A DNA stretch of 64,000 nt from JBAVVD01 sp049697115 (GTDB lineage: Bacteria > Acidobacteriota > Aminicenantia > Aminicenantales > UBA4085), in NCBI GenBank assembly GCA_049697115.1, contig JBAVVD010000021.1:62001-126000 (forward strand). The letters are read 5' to 3'. Within the stretch, counting starts at the first letter, position 1. Each line of letters begins with the position of its first letter. The translations under genes and the position numbers were made by a program. This document shows, one piece after another, positions 26,505-34,498 of the stretch. The notes under the pieces were generated by a model. The model made no database searches, was not told where the DNA came from, and saw only the letters and a program-made list of their open reading frames with translations.

Positions 26505-28574
26505 TCAGATGGCATGGGGCGCGGACCTGTCCCCGCTTAAAACCAAAGTCATTCTCCTTAAAACAGGATCCACGGAAGCTAAGGTGACTCTGAGTCTCTC
26601 TCCCAGTTCAATCTTTTTCCCTGTTCTCTTTCTCGTGACTTTCCCTTTTGACCTCTTATAAAAGTCTCCTCCAAAGTCCTGGTAGAATAGCATCCCCTCC
26701 ACTAAATAATCATCCAGTTCCACAACCAGACCGGCTCGATTCATGTCGACAACAAGACCCATAAAATCTTCTCCCATCTTGCTTTTGAGAAAGCGATAAA
26801 TGCGCCATTCCATAAGGTTTTTCTCGGCCTCATCCGCCTTCCGTTCCTGTTGGGAAGAATGACGCGCCGCTGAAGCCAGAAGAGAAAGTTCGGCTGTCCT
26901 TCCCTTTATCGCCTGTTTTAAGATTCTGTGGACAACCAGGTCCGGATAGCGGCGGATAGGAGAGGTGAAATGAGTGTATTCTTTCTTGGCCAGACCGTAG
27001 TGCCCATGATTCTCTTCAGAATAACAGGCCAGCTTCAATGCTCGGAGCACCTGAATATTGACAAATTTCTCGAAGGGCTTGCCCTCGACCTTCTGAATGG
27101 CCTGCTGCAGGTCCTTGGAAACCACTCGGCTGGACTTGGGGAGAAAAATGCCCAGAGGGGCGAGCATTTCCTGGAGCTTTTCCAGGTCTGCCAAAGCGGG
27201 GGGAGGATGAATCCGGTAAATGGAAGGAGCGTGTCTCCGGATGAGAAAGGAAGCCACGGCTTCATTTGCGGCCACCATGAACTCCTCAATGATTCTATGG
27301 GCTTCGTTTCGAATCAAGGAAGTGACCGAATGAAGCCGTCCTTCTTTGTAGACTAGTTCGGGTTCAATGAGGTCAAAATCCAGACTGCCTTCGCTCATTT
27401 TTTTGTTCTTCAGAAGCCCCGCCAGCTCCCTCATCAACAACAAATCCGGAACAAGAGAGCTGTAGTTTTGCCTTTCTTCCATATCCCCTTCCAGTATTTT
27501 TTGAACTGAAGTATAGGTCATTCTTTCTGCCGTCCGGATGATCGAGGGCAGAAATTTCGCTTTTAAAACTTGACCTGTTCCATCAATCTCCAGCAAGACA
27601 GAAAAAGTCAACCGTTCCTGGCGGGGACGCAGGCTGCACATATCATTAGAGAGCTTTTCAGGCAGCATGGGAAGTGTCCGGTCTGGAAAGTAAACGCTCG
27701 TCCCCCTCTCGAAGGCCTCATTGTCCAGAGAAGAGCCGGGCTTAACATAATGAGACACATCGGCAATATGAACTCCCAGAAGATAGTTGCCGTTGGCAAG
27801 CCTTTTGATGCTCACGGCATCGTCAAAATCCTGGGCGTTTTCGCCGTCAATGGTCATGGCCGTCCACCGGCGGTAATCCTCCCGGCCCGCCCTGTCCTGA
27901 GCGGAAATGACAGGGGAAACCTCCTCCGTCTCGGATATGGTCTCTTTGGAAAAAGATTCCGCCAGGCCATATCTCTGAATAATGACTTGAGTATCAATGC
28001 CGGGTGTATCCGGGAAACCAAAGATTTTTATCAAGCGCAGGCTTGTTCGATCCACCGCAATAATCATCCCAGGAAGGGGAGATGCACCTCCTTTAGAGGA
28101 CAGCGCTATTTCTTCTGGAGAAGGTGCGTCAAAGGGCAAAAAAAGTGGCTGCCTGTTTCGCTCAACATAAACGCCAATCAATGTCTTCCTTGCTTTCTGA
28201 ATGACCCTGAGAATCCGGCCTTCAGGCTTTCCCTTTTTGCCGATCTCTTTGAAGAGGACTTCAACGACATCTCCCTGGACGGCGCCCTTTGAGTATCGGG
28301 CAGGGATAAAAATATCTTCGGTCGCGCCTCCCTCCGGGACAACAAATCCATACCCTCTTCCGGAAGTCAGAAATTTGCCTTTAATGACTTCGGAATGAAG
28401 CGGCAAAAGAAAACGGTTTTTTACCCTTCGGATGATTCTCCGGTTTTCCAGGCTTTTCAAATGGCTATGCAGTTTGGCCCTTTCCTTTCGGAGAACCTTC
28501 AGCTCCTTATAGATATTCTGCAAACTCAGGCCTTGTCTTTTTCTGCGGAGCAGAGAGAGGATGCGCTCGTCCAT
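26505..28574 (-). CDS. rnr: ribonuclease R
   Basis: Processive 3'-5' exoribonuclease that degrades structured RNA. The 689-residue protein has an N-terminal winged helix, cold-shock-type OB domains (residues about 60-160), the RNB catalytic domain with DFDDAVSIKR and HYVKPGSSLDNEAFERGTS, and a C-terminal S1 domain followed by a short basic tail. Length is at the short end for RNase R, in line with bacteria outside the gammaproteobacteria. It lies 5 bp after an unknown gene and 38 bp before the SelB-like winged-helix gene, which could supply extra RNA binding. Confidence 0.95.
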   Translation of the reverse strand: MDERILSLLRRKRQGLSLQNIYKELKVLRKERAKLHSHLKSLENRRIIRRVKNRFLLPLHSEVIKGKFLTSGRGYGFVVPEGGATEDIFIPARYSKGAVQGDVVEVLFKEIGKKGKPEGRILRVIQKARKTLIGVYVERNRQPLFLPFDAPSPEEIALSSKGGASPLPGMIIAVDRTSLRLIKIFGFPDTPGIDTQVIIQRYGLAESFSKETISETEEVSPVISAQDRAGREDYRRWTAMTIDGENAQDFDDAVSIKRLANGNYLLGVHIADVSHYVKPGSSLDNEAFERGTSVYFPDRTLPMLPEKLSNDMCSLRPRQERLTFSVLLEIDGTGQVLKAKFLPSIIRTAERMTYTSVQKILEGDMEERQNYSSLVPDLLLMRELAGLLKNKKMSEGSLDFDLIEPELVYKEGRLHSVTSLIRNEAHRIIEEFMVAANEAVASFLIRRHAPSIYRIHPPPALADLEKLQEMLAPLGIFLPKSSRVVSKDLQQAIQKVEGKPFEKFVNIQVLRALKLACYSEENHGHYGLAKKEYTHFTSPIRRYPDLVVHRILKQAIKGRTAELSLLASAARHSSQQERKADEAEKNLMEWRIYRFLKSKMGEDFMGLVVDMNRAGLVVELDDYLVEGMLFYQDFGGDFYKRSKGKVTRKRTGKKIELGERLRVTLASVDPVLRRMTLVLSGDRSAPHAI

Positions 28575-28579
28575 TTTTA

Positions 28580-29221
28580 TCAGTAATAATAAAAAGAAAG
28601 ATATGGAATATTGAATTTCTTTCTTAAACGCCTCACCAGCTTTATCTTCAAGACTTTTTCCTGGCCTTCTTTCTCCAGCCCTCTGTTTTCAGCCATCATT
28701 TCGGTCCTCACTCCAGCCCTTAAATCTTCAGGACAATGGGAGAAAAGAAGCTCTTCAATTTTCTCATCCATCTGCTCAAGCCCTTCTTCATCGGCAGGAG
28801 AACAGGAGGCCTTCTTTTTCGCTTCAAGATAAATACCTTTGATAAAATGAATATCGGGGGGAATTTGCTCTAAAAATCTCCGGACTTCGGCCAGGACTTT
28901 TTTCCTTTTGTCCTCCCGGCTGGTCACCCTCTTTTTTCCGCCCACCCTTCTTTCACGATACTGTTCAAATGCCCTTAACACTTGAGTTTGGCAGAGGGAG
29001 AGGGAGCGGACCTTCGACTTTCCCGAAATTCTCTTTTTCCAATCGGAAAACGCCTTCTCGACGCCCTCCAAAACCACGGAGAGGGGAATCCCCATATCCT
29101 CCCAGGTGGAGATCAAATCCAAATCTTTCGCGGAAAGAAAAAACGGAGCGCCCCTCCATGCAAAAAAAGCCCGGGCAATGGCTTGAAAATATCGGCTTCT
29201 CTCTTTTTCCCCTGATTTCAT
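28580..29221 (-). CDS. conserved unknown protein, 213 residues
   Basis: Soluble, basic, mainly helical protein without known catalytic motifs. The N-terminal block FFAWRGAPFFLSAKDLDLIS, followed by TWEDMGIPLSVVLEGVEKAF, has the look of a conserved helical domain that I associate with acidobacterial-type genomes, but no function is known to me. The C-terminal third has a long charged helix and ends in an aromatic SFYYY tail. The ATG shares ATGA with a possible very short frame upstream. The gene lies between coaX and rnr and is likely co-transcribed with both. Confidence 0.75.
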   Translation of the reverse strand: MKSGEKERSRYFQAIARAFFAWRGAPFFLSAKDLDLISTWEDMGIPLSVVLEGVEKAFSDWKKRISGKSKVRSLSLCQTQVLRAFEQYRERRVGGKKRVTSREDKRKKVLAEVRRFLEQIPPDIHFIKGIYLEAKKKASCSPADEEGLEQMDEKIEELLFSHCPEDLRAGVRTEMMAENRGLEKEGQEKVLKIKLVRRLRKKFNIPYLSFYYY

Positions 29222-29280
29222 GACATTTTATTCTCTTCGGCTTCTCGCCAATTCGATTCCTCCTCCATGTGCTCCACCAA
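29218..29280 (-). CDS. possible very short gene between coaX and the 213-residue gene
   Basis: A frame starting at TTG 29280, GTG 29277 or ATG 29268 codes for 16-20 residues containing MEEESNWREAEENK. It ends in a TGA that overlaps the next ATG (ATGA), the usual sign of coupled genes in this genome. A GGGAGGG sequence lies upstream. It may be a real small acidic peptide, a leader that couples translation, or chance. Confidence 0.25.
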   Translation of the reverse strand: MVEHMEEESNWREAEENKMS

Positions 29281-29313
29281 TGTTCTGAATGTCCCTCCCT
29301 GAACCTTCCCGGG

Positions 29314-30078
29314 CTATTGATTTCTCTCATAGACAATTCGGAGGCCTTCGAGCACTAGATGAGGGTCATAGAAATTGATGGATTTGATTTCTGGCCAAAT
29401 CTGTCTGCCGAATCCTCCGGTGGAGACTACTTTGACCTCTCCTTCCAGTTCTTTCTTGATTTCGGCAATGATATTTGTCACCAAACCGATATATCCAAAA
29501 TAAAGCCCCGACTGCATGCTGGTCACGGTTGTCCGTCCAATGACTCTTGCGGGCTTTCTGATTTCAATGCGCGGCAGCTTGGCCGTTTTAAGGTACAGCG
29601 CTTCAGCTGATATCTGGATTCCCGGCGCAATCGCTCCTCCCAGGTATTCCCCTTTGGCCGAGATCGCATCAAAAGTCGTGGCTGTGCCGAAATCCACAAC
29701 AATACAGGGCCTGCCGTATTTCTCAGCGGCGGCCACGGTGGCCGCCACCCGATCAGCCCCCACTTCCTGTGGATTTTCATAGAGAATAGGCATTTCTGTG
29801 CGGAGACCGGGCCCGATGATAAAAGCCTTCGCCTGAAACAAATTCTGACTCAGCGTCTGAAAAACGGGCACCAGCGGTGGAACGACACTGGAAAAGATGA
29901 CGGCCTGGATCTGGGAAGCTTCAAGGCCGGCGAATTTGAGCAGGTCGAGAAGGATAATTCCATATTCATCGCATGTTCTGTCTTTATCCGTCCTGATTTT
30001 CCAGTCTTTGAGCAATTCCTTGTCTTTAAATATTCCGATGGCCACAGTTGTGTTTCCGATGTCTAAAGCTAAAAGCAT
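29314..30078 (-). CDS. coaX: type III pantothenate kinase
   Basis: ATP-dependent phosphorylation of pantothenate, the first step of coenzyme A synthesis. The 254-residue protein starts LLALDIGNTTVAIGIF, the phosphate-binding motif of the type III (ASKHA fold) enzyme, and has VGADRVAATVAAAEKYG and VVDFGTATTFDAI later on. It follows birA after 12 bp; the two genes are paired in many bacteria. Type III enzymes are insensitive to CoA feedback, so flux control probably lies elsewhere. Confidence 0.95.
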   Translation of the reverse strand: MLLALDIGNTTVAIGIFKDKELLKDWKIRTDKDRTCDEYGIILLDLLKFAGLEASQIQAVIFSSVVPPLVPVFQTLSQNLFQAKAFIIGPGLRTEMPILYENPQEVGADRVAATVAAAEKYGRPCIVVDFGTATTFDAISAKGEYLGGAIAPGIQISAEALYLKTAKLPRIEIRKPARVIGRTTVTSMQSGLYFGYIGLVTNIIAEIKKELEGEVKVVSTGGFGRQIWPEIKSINFYDPHLVLEGLRIVYERNQ

Positions 30079-30090
30079 GGTCTTTCTCCC

Positions 30091-30837
30091 CTATGGACAT
30101 TCGATTTTTATGATTTCCGCGGAGTGGAAATAATGGGGTCTTCCTCCCTCCTCCAGAATAAGGGCTCCATCAGGGGCAATCCCGGCAAAATACCCTGAAA
30201 AATGCAAATCCTCCCTGAGCACTGTGACTTGTCCTCCCCTGCGGATAACAGAACTTTGCTCAAAATTCCGGATAATCTTCTCAGATTCTCCCCGGACATA
30301 CGCATTATACCAGAGATCGAGAGCCCGACAAATATTCCGGACAAGCCCTTCTTCATCTATGGGCTTTTGAGACGCCAGTTTCAGGGAGGTCGCCGAAGCC
30401 TCTATCTCCTCTGGAAATTCGCTTTTCTCATGGCTGACATTCAGCCCAATCCCAACAACGGCATAAAGCGTCCTGTCCCCGAGAACTCCGCTCTCACAGA
30501 GAATTCCTCCCAGCTTCTTTTTTCTCCAGATAATATCATTGGGCCAGAGGAGTTTTGGGCTTAGACCGCAAGTATTTTTGACGGCCTCCCTTGTCGCTAT
30601 TCCGGCAACAAGAGGGAGGAGAGAAATATCCTTTTGGAGAGGGCGAAGGATAAGGGAAAAATAGAGGCCTTTTTTTTGTGCCGAAAACCACGCTCTTCCT
30701 TTTCTCCCTTTTCCCTTGGTCTGTTCCTCTGCAATAACGACTGTCCCCTCCGGCGCTCCTCCTTCAGCCAGCTTTTTGGCCAGATCATTGGTGGAAGGAC
30801 AGGTCTTTACTTTGTGAATAACAAACTCAATTTTCAT
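30091..30837 (-). CDS. birA: biotin--[acetyl-CoA-carboxylase] ligase
   Basis: Attaches biotin to biotin carboxyl carrier proteins. The 248-residue protein has the biotinyl-AMP loop GKGRKGRAWFS (canonical GRGRRGRxW), the LLWPNDIIWRKKKLGGILCE segment and a small C-terminal SH3-like domain. There is no N-terminal helix-turn-helix, so it is a monofunctional ligase and not a repressor of biotin genes. The start overlaps the valS stop by 4 bp. Confidence 0.94.
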   Translation of the reverse strand: MKIEFVIHKVKTCPSTNDLAKKLAEGGAPEGTVVIAEEQTKGKGRKGRAWFSAQKKGLYFSLILRPLQKDISLLPLVAGIATREAVKNTCGLSPKLLWPNDIIWRKKKLGGILCESGVLGDRTLYAVVGIGLNVSHEKSEFPEEIEASATSLKLASQKPIDEEGLVRNICRALDLWYNAYVRGESEKIIRNFEQSSVIRRGGQVTVLREDLHFSGYFAGIAPDGALILEEGGRPHYFHSAEIIKIECP

Positions 30838-33476
30838 CCGCTCTGGTCAAGAATATTCTTCAGGTTCTCCTCTGTCCTGACTTTTCTGTTTCGAAGCTCC
30901 TCGATCCTCGTCTGAGCCTGTGCCACAACCGACTGGGGCGCCCGTTCCCTGAAGTCTGCACTCTGAAGACGCGTCTCAATCTTCTTAATCTCGGATTCAA
31001 TCTTGAGCCGTTCCTTCTCCAGCCTCTGTCTTTCCTGCGCGAGATTAAAAGCGCCTTTCAGAGGAATGGCGATTTCCCATCCGCCGGCCATCCCCTTTAA
31101 AATCTTTTTCTCCTGGGGAAATTTCCCGTGGAATTCAATCTCTTCAATACAGGCCAGGGCCTGAATATAGGCCTGATGCTTCTTCACGCGTTCTTCCAAG
31201 AGTCCTTTCTTCCTTTTTATCCAGAGAACAACCTTTTCCCTGGGAGGAATTTTATTCTCCGCCCTTATAGTCCGGATATGAATAATCAAATCCTGAAGAA
31301 GATTCATCTCCGCTTCTGATTCGGCGTCCCAAAAATTCCTGTTCTCAACAGGAAAAGAAGCTGCAGCCAGGGATTTTCCCGATGAAGGAAGGTGCTGCCA
31401 GATTTCTTCGGTGATGAAGGGCATAAAGGGATGAAGAAGCCTCAAGATCTGGTCCAGAACCTCAGCCATAACAGAGGCGGTCGTCCGGTTTCCCTCCTTG
31501 AGCGCGGGTTTAACAAGCTCGATATACCAGTCGCAGAATTCATGCCAGATAAAATGATAAATTTTGTCCGCCGCTTCATAGAATTTGTACTGGCCGAGCG
31601 CTTCGTTGAGCTCTCCGGTAATCCGGCTCAGTCGGCTCCGGACCCATCGGTCCGCCAGAGTCAATTGCTCCTCTTGAGCCGGAGGAATGCCTCCTTCAAG
31701 GTTCATCAGCACAAACCGCGCCGCGTTCCATATTTTGTTGGCAAAGGCTCTGTAACCTGCCATTCTTTCTTCCGAAAGGGCAATATCCATGCCTGGAACA
31801 GCCAGTGCCGCCAGGGTGAACCTCAAAGCGTCGGTGCCGTAGTTATCGGCCATTTCCAGGGGATCGATGATATTGCCTTCGGATTTGCTCATCTTCCGGC
31901 GCCTGAAGTCACGGACCAGGCCGTTGATAAAAACATGGCGAAAAGGAATATCGCCCATGAACTTCAGGCCCATCATGATCATCCTGGCCACCCAGAAAAA
32001 GATAATGTCAAATCCAGTGGCCATGAGGTCTGTCGGATAGAACGTCTTCAGATCTTCTGTCCGTTCCGGCCAGCCCATTGTGCCGAAAGGCCAGAGGGCC
32101 GAGGAAAACCATGTGTCGAGGACGTCTTCATCCTGGACCAGATTCCGGCTCCGGCATTGAGAGCACTCCTGCGGCGGTTCCATAGCCACAATGACTTCCT
32201 TGCAGTCCTGGCAATACCAGGCCGGAATTCGGTGACCCCACCAGAGCTGGCGGGAAATGCACCAGTCGTGAATATTGTACATCCATTCAAAATAAGTCTT
32301 CGCCCAGTTGGGAGGGATAAACACGATCTTTCCCTCTTCCACGACGCGTATGGCTTCCTTGGCAATCGGCCCGATTTTGACGAACCACTGCCAGGAGAGA
32401 TGGGGTTCGATGATGGTCTTGCACCGATAGCAGTGGCCGACCGCATGCTGGTAGTCTTCGACCTTATCCAGCAAGCCCAGTTCCTTGAGCCTGGCCACGA
32501 CTTTCGATCGGCACTCGAAGCGGTCCAGTCCTACGAAATCTCTGCCGGCTTCGGCAGTCATTCTTCCCCGGTCGTCGATGACAATAATCTGGTCCAGGTT
32601 ATGAAGCTTCCCCAGCTCAAAGTCCACCGGATCATGGGCAGGAGTGACCTTGACAGCGCCCGTTCCGAATTCTTTCTCCACTCTTTTGTCCGTGATTACC
32701 GGAATCACCCGGCTGGTGAGGGGAAGCCGAACCTTTTGACCCTGGATTTTTTTATAGCGATTATCGTCTGGATGAACGGCGACCGCCGTGTCCCCCAGCA
32801 TGGTCTCTGGCCGGGTTGTGGAGACAATGACATACCCGCTGGAATCTTCCAGAGGATATTTGATGTCATACAGCTTGGATTGAAGCTCTTTATGCTCGAC
32901 TTCAATGTCCGAAAGAACCGTCCCGCAGTGGGGACAGTGGTTGACCAGATAGTAATCCCTATAAATCAGCCCTTCATTGTAGAGATCGATAAAAACGTGC
33001 CGGACCGCCTGAGAAAAACCGTCGTCCATTGTGAAACGTTCTCTCGTCCAGTCAAGCGAAGCGCCGAGTTTTTTTAACTGTTCGGTAATGACCCCGCCGT
33101 ATTTGTTTTTCCAGTCCCAGGCCAACTTGAGAAATTCTTCACGGCCGAGCTTTTCCCGGCTGAGTCCTTTCTCTGCCAGGCTCTGTTCGATGACGTTGTG
33201 GACGGCAATGCTGGCGTGGTCTGTTCCCGGGAGCCAGAGCGTATTGTATCCCTGCATTCTCTTCCAACGGACGATAATATCCGGAAGAGTGAAACAAAGG
33301 GCATGACCCATATGGAGAATGCCTGTGACATTGGGAGGCGGAAGGACGATAGAAAATTTTTCCTTGGAGGAGTGGACGTCGGCAACGAACACCCCTTCCT
33401 CAATCCAAAATTTCCGCCACTTTTCTTCAACGGGTTTGGGGTCGAACGCTTTGTCCAAAAGGAGTTTCTTTTTCAT
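30834..33476 (-). CDS. valS: valyl-tRNA synthetase
   Basis: Class Ia synthetase of 880 residues. The HIGH motif reads HMGH in NVTGILHMGHAL, and the KMSKS motif is intact in RRKMSKSEGN. The CP1 editing domain has the expected TTRPETMLGDTAVAVHP segment. A C-terminal coiled-coil arm (about 815-880) that clamps tRNA-Val is present. The zinc-like motifs (CPHCGTVL, CYRCKT, CQDCKE, CSQC) are typical. It sits 7 bp after a pseudo-receiver gene and overlaps birA by 4 bp. Confidence 0.96.
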   Translation of the reverse strand: MKKKLLLDKAFDPKPVEEKWRKFWIEEGVFVADVHSSKEKFSIVLPPPNVTGILHMGHALCFTLPDIIVRWKRMQGYNTLWLPGTDHASIAVHNVIEQSLAEKGLSREKLGREEFLKLAWDWKNKYGGVITEQLKKLGASLDWTRERFTMDDGFSQAVRHVFIDLYNEGLIYRDYYLVNHCPHCGTVLSDIEVEHKELQSKLYDIKYPLEDSSGYVIVSTTRPETMLGDTAVAVHPDDNRYKKIQGQKVRLPLTSRVIPVITDKRVEKEFGTGAVKVTPAHDPVDFELGKLHNLDQIIVIDDRGRMTAEAGRDFVGLDRFECRSKVVARLKELGLLDKVEDYQHAVGHCYRCKTIIEPHLSWQWFVKIGPIAKEAIRVVEEGKIVFIPPNWAKTYFEWMYNIHDWCISRQLWWGHRIPAWYCQDCKEVIVAMEPPQECSQCRSRNLVQDEDVLDTWFSSALWPFGTMGWPERTEDLKTFYPTDLMATGFDIIFFWVARMIMMGLKFMGDIPFRHVFINGLVRDFRRRKMSKSEGNIIDPLEMADNYGTDALRFTLAALAVPGMDIALSEERMAGYRAFANKIWNAARFVLMNLEGGIPPAQEEQLTLADRWVRSRLSRITGELNEALGQYKFYEAADKIYHFIWHEFCDWYIELVKPALKEGNRTTASVMAEVLDQILRLLHPFMPFITEEIWQHLPSSGKSLAAASFPVENRNFWDAESEAEMNLLQDLIIHIRTIRAENKIPPREKVVLWIKRKKGLLEERVKKHQAYIQALACIEEIEFHGKFPQEKKILKGMAGGWEIAIPLKGAFNLAQERQRLEKERLKIESEIKKIETRLQSADFRERAPQSVVAQAQTRIEELRNRKVRTEENLKNILDQSG

Positions 33477-33483
33477 CTTTGGC

Positions 33484-34101
33484 TTACCTCTTCGGTTTGA
33501 GCCCTTTTAATTCCTCAACCATCCATTTCCGGAACTCTGCAGAAACAAGGTCCTTGACCATCTTTTCAAGCCGGAGGCTCATTCCCTGAACTTCTTTTTT
33601 GACGGCTTCACGGATTTTTTCTTCCATATCCGCCATCCCTTCTGGAGTCATCAAAGGAGGAGATTCCAGAGGGGAACTCGGCTGCTCCGCCTCCTCTAAA
33701 AAAGGTTCTTCAGGCATAAAAGGAATATCTTTTTTCCTTTCGATGGCTTCTCTGACCGACTGGGCCAATTTCTCCGAATCAATGGGCTTTCGGACAAGCA
33801 GATCATAGTCGATCGGCGAAAGTCTCTGAGAATCCAGAGGCTCAAAAGCTCCTCTGAGTAAAATAAGCGCTGTCTGTTTGTAGGCATCCTGCGTTCTTAA
33901 AAAAAGGCCTAACTCATATCCATCCTTGGAAGGGAGGGAGAGGCTCAAAAGGACAGCGTCCGGCTTGAGCTCTGGAAGAGATTTTAAAGTCTCAAGCCCG
34001 TCCTTAAAGGTATAAACTTTAAACCCTGATTCAGAGAAAGCCGTTTCCACAGCTCTCCGAACAGAGATGGAACTGTCCGCAACAACGATTCTGTAAGCCA
34101 T
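33484..34101 (-). CDS. degenerate response-regulator receiver protein
   Basis: A 205-residue protein with an N-terminal CheY-like fold (residues about 1-120) and a C-terminal helical region. The phosphoacceptor Asp is replaced by Ser (PDAVLLSLSLPSKDG, where LLDLMLP is usual), and one of the two acidic N-terminal residues is lost (VVADSS). The switch Lys is kept (LVRKP). It is therefore a pseudo-receiver that cannot be phosphorylated in the usual way. A linker rich in Pro, Glu and Ser precedes an amphipathic helix. It is the first gene of the valS-birA-coaX-rnr operon; why a receiver stands there is unknown. Confidence 0.88.
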   Translation of the reverse strand: MAYRIVVADSSISVRRAVETAFSESGFKVYTFKDGLETLKSLPELKPDAVLLSLSLPSKDGYELGLFLRTQDAYKQTALILLRGAFEPLDSQRLSPIDYDLLVRKPIDSEKLAQSVREAIERKKDIPFMPEEPFLEEAEQPSSPLESPPLMTPEGMADMEEKIREAVKKEVQGMSLRLEKMVKDLVSAEFRKWMVEELKGLKPKR

Positions 34102-34136
34102 TCTCGCTTCTCAAATTCCTGTGGAAACTTTGGATT

Positions 34137-34165
34137 TAATTAACATTTTCTCTTCCCATTGTCAA
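34137..34165 (-). promoter_or_regulatory. promoter of the pseudo-receiver-valS operon
   Basis: Minus-strand TTGACA (34165-34160), 17-base spacer, TAATTA (34142-34137). The predicted leader is about 29 bases with only a weak GAGAAG ribosome binding site. Confidence 0.5.
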
Positions 34166-34347
34166 TTTCAGGCGCCAATCCTCCTCTCTTATTGTACCCA
34201 TTCCTGATCATCCTGGCGAGAGGAAAGTGTCAACAAACCAGTCAAATGACGGCGCCTCTTGACTTATTTTTTTGAGGTGAGAAGCGAATATTAAGAAAAC
34301 CGTTTTCGCTCTAGCGGATATGACTGTTCCTTTTCATGTTGAGGCGA

Positions 34348-34488
34348 GGGCTGGATGCTGAAAAAACCGTATGAAAGGCCGAACGGGCACGGTTTCTCGA
34401 CTGAAAAGGAGAAGAAGAGCGAGGCCTTGAATCGAGAGGACTTTGCCTCGCTGGGGTAAAGTCCTCGTGTTTTTGAAGCATCCAGCCC
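34348..34488. other. structured intergenic element between dnaE and the valS operon
   Basis: The 397-bp gap 34102-34498 has no plausible gene but holds a nested palindrome. The outer arms are a perfect 12-bp inverted repeat (GGGCTGGATGCT at 34348-34359, complement at 34477-34488) extended by six further pairs (34362-34367 with 34469-34474). Inside lie a 7-bp stem (34364-34370 with 34389-34395) and a 9-bp stem GAGGACTTT/AAAGTCCTC (34436-34444 with 34458-34466). An alternative 7-bp pairing (34419-34425 with 34445-34451) exists. The fold resembles a multi-branched RNA or a small mobile repeat. It may also end the guaA-dnaE transcript, whose stop lies just 11 bp away. The pyrimidine-rich rest shows nothing else beyond the promoter at 34137-34165. 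Confidence 0.55.
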
Positions 34489-34498
34489 GAGCCCTATT

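Noticed and set aside
31392..33077. 561-codon open frame on the plus strand
   Set aside because: It lies entirely antisense to valS, whose motifs are beyond doubt; the product has no family features and no ribosome binding site.
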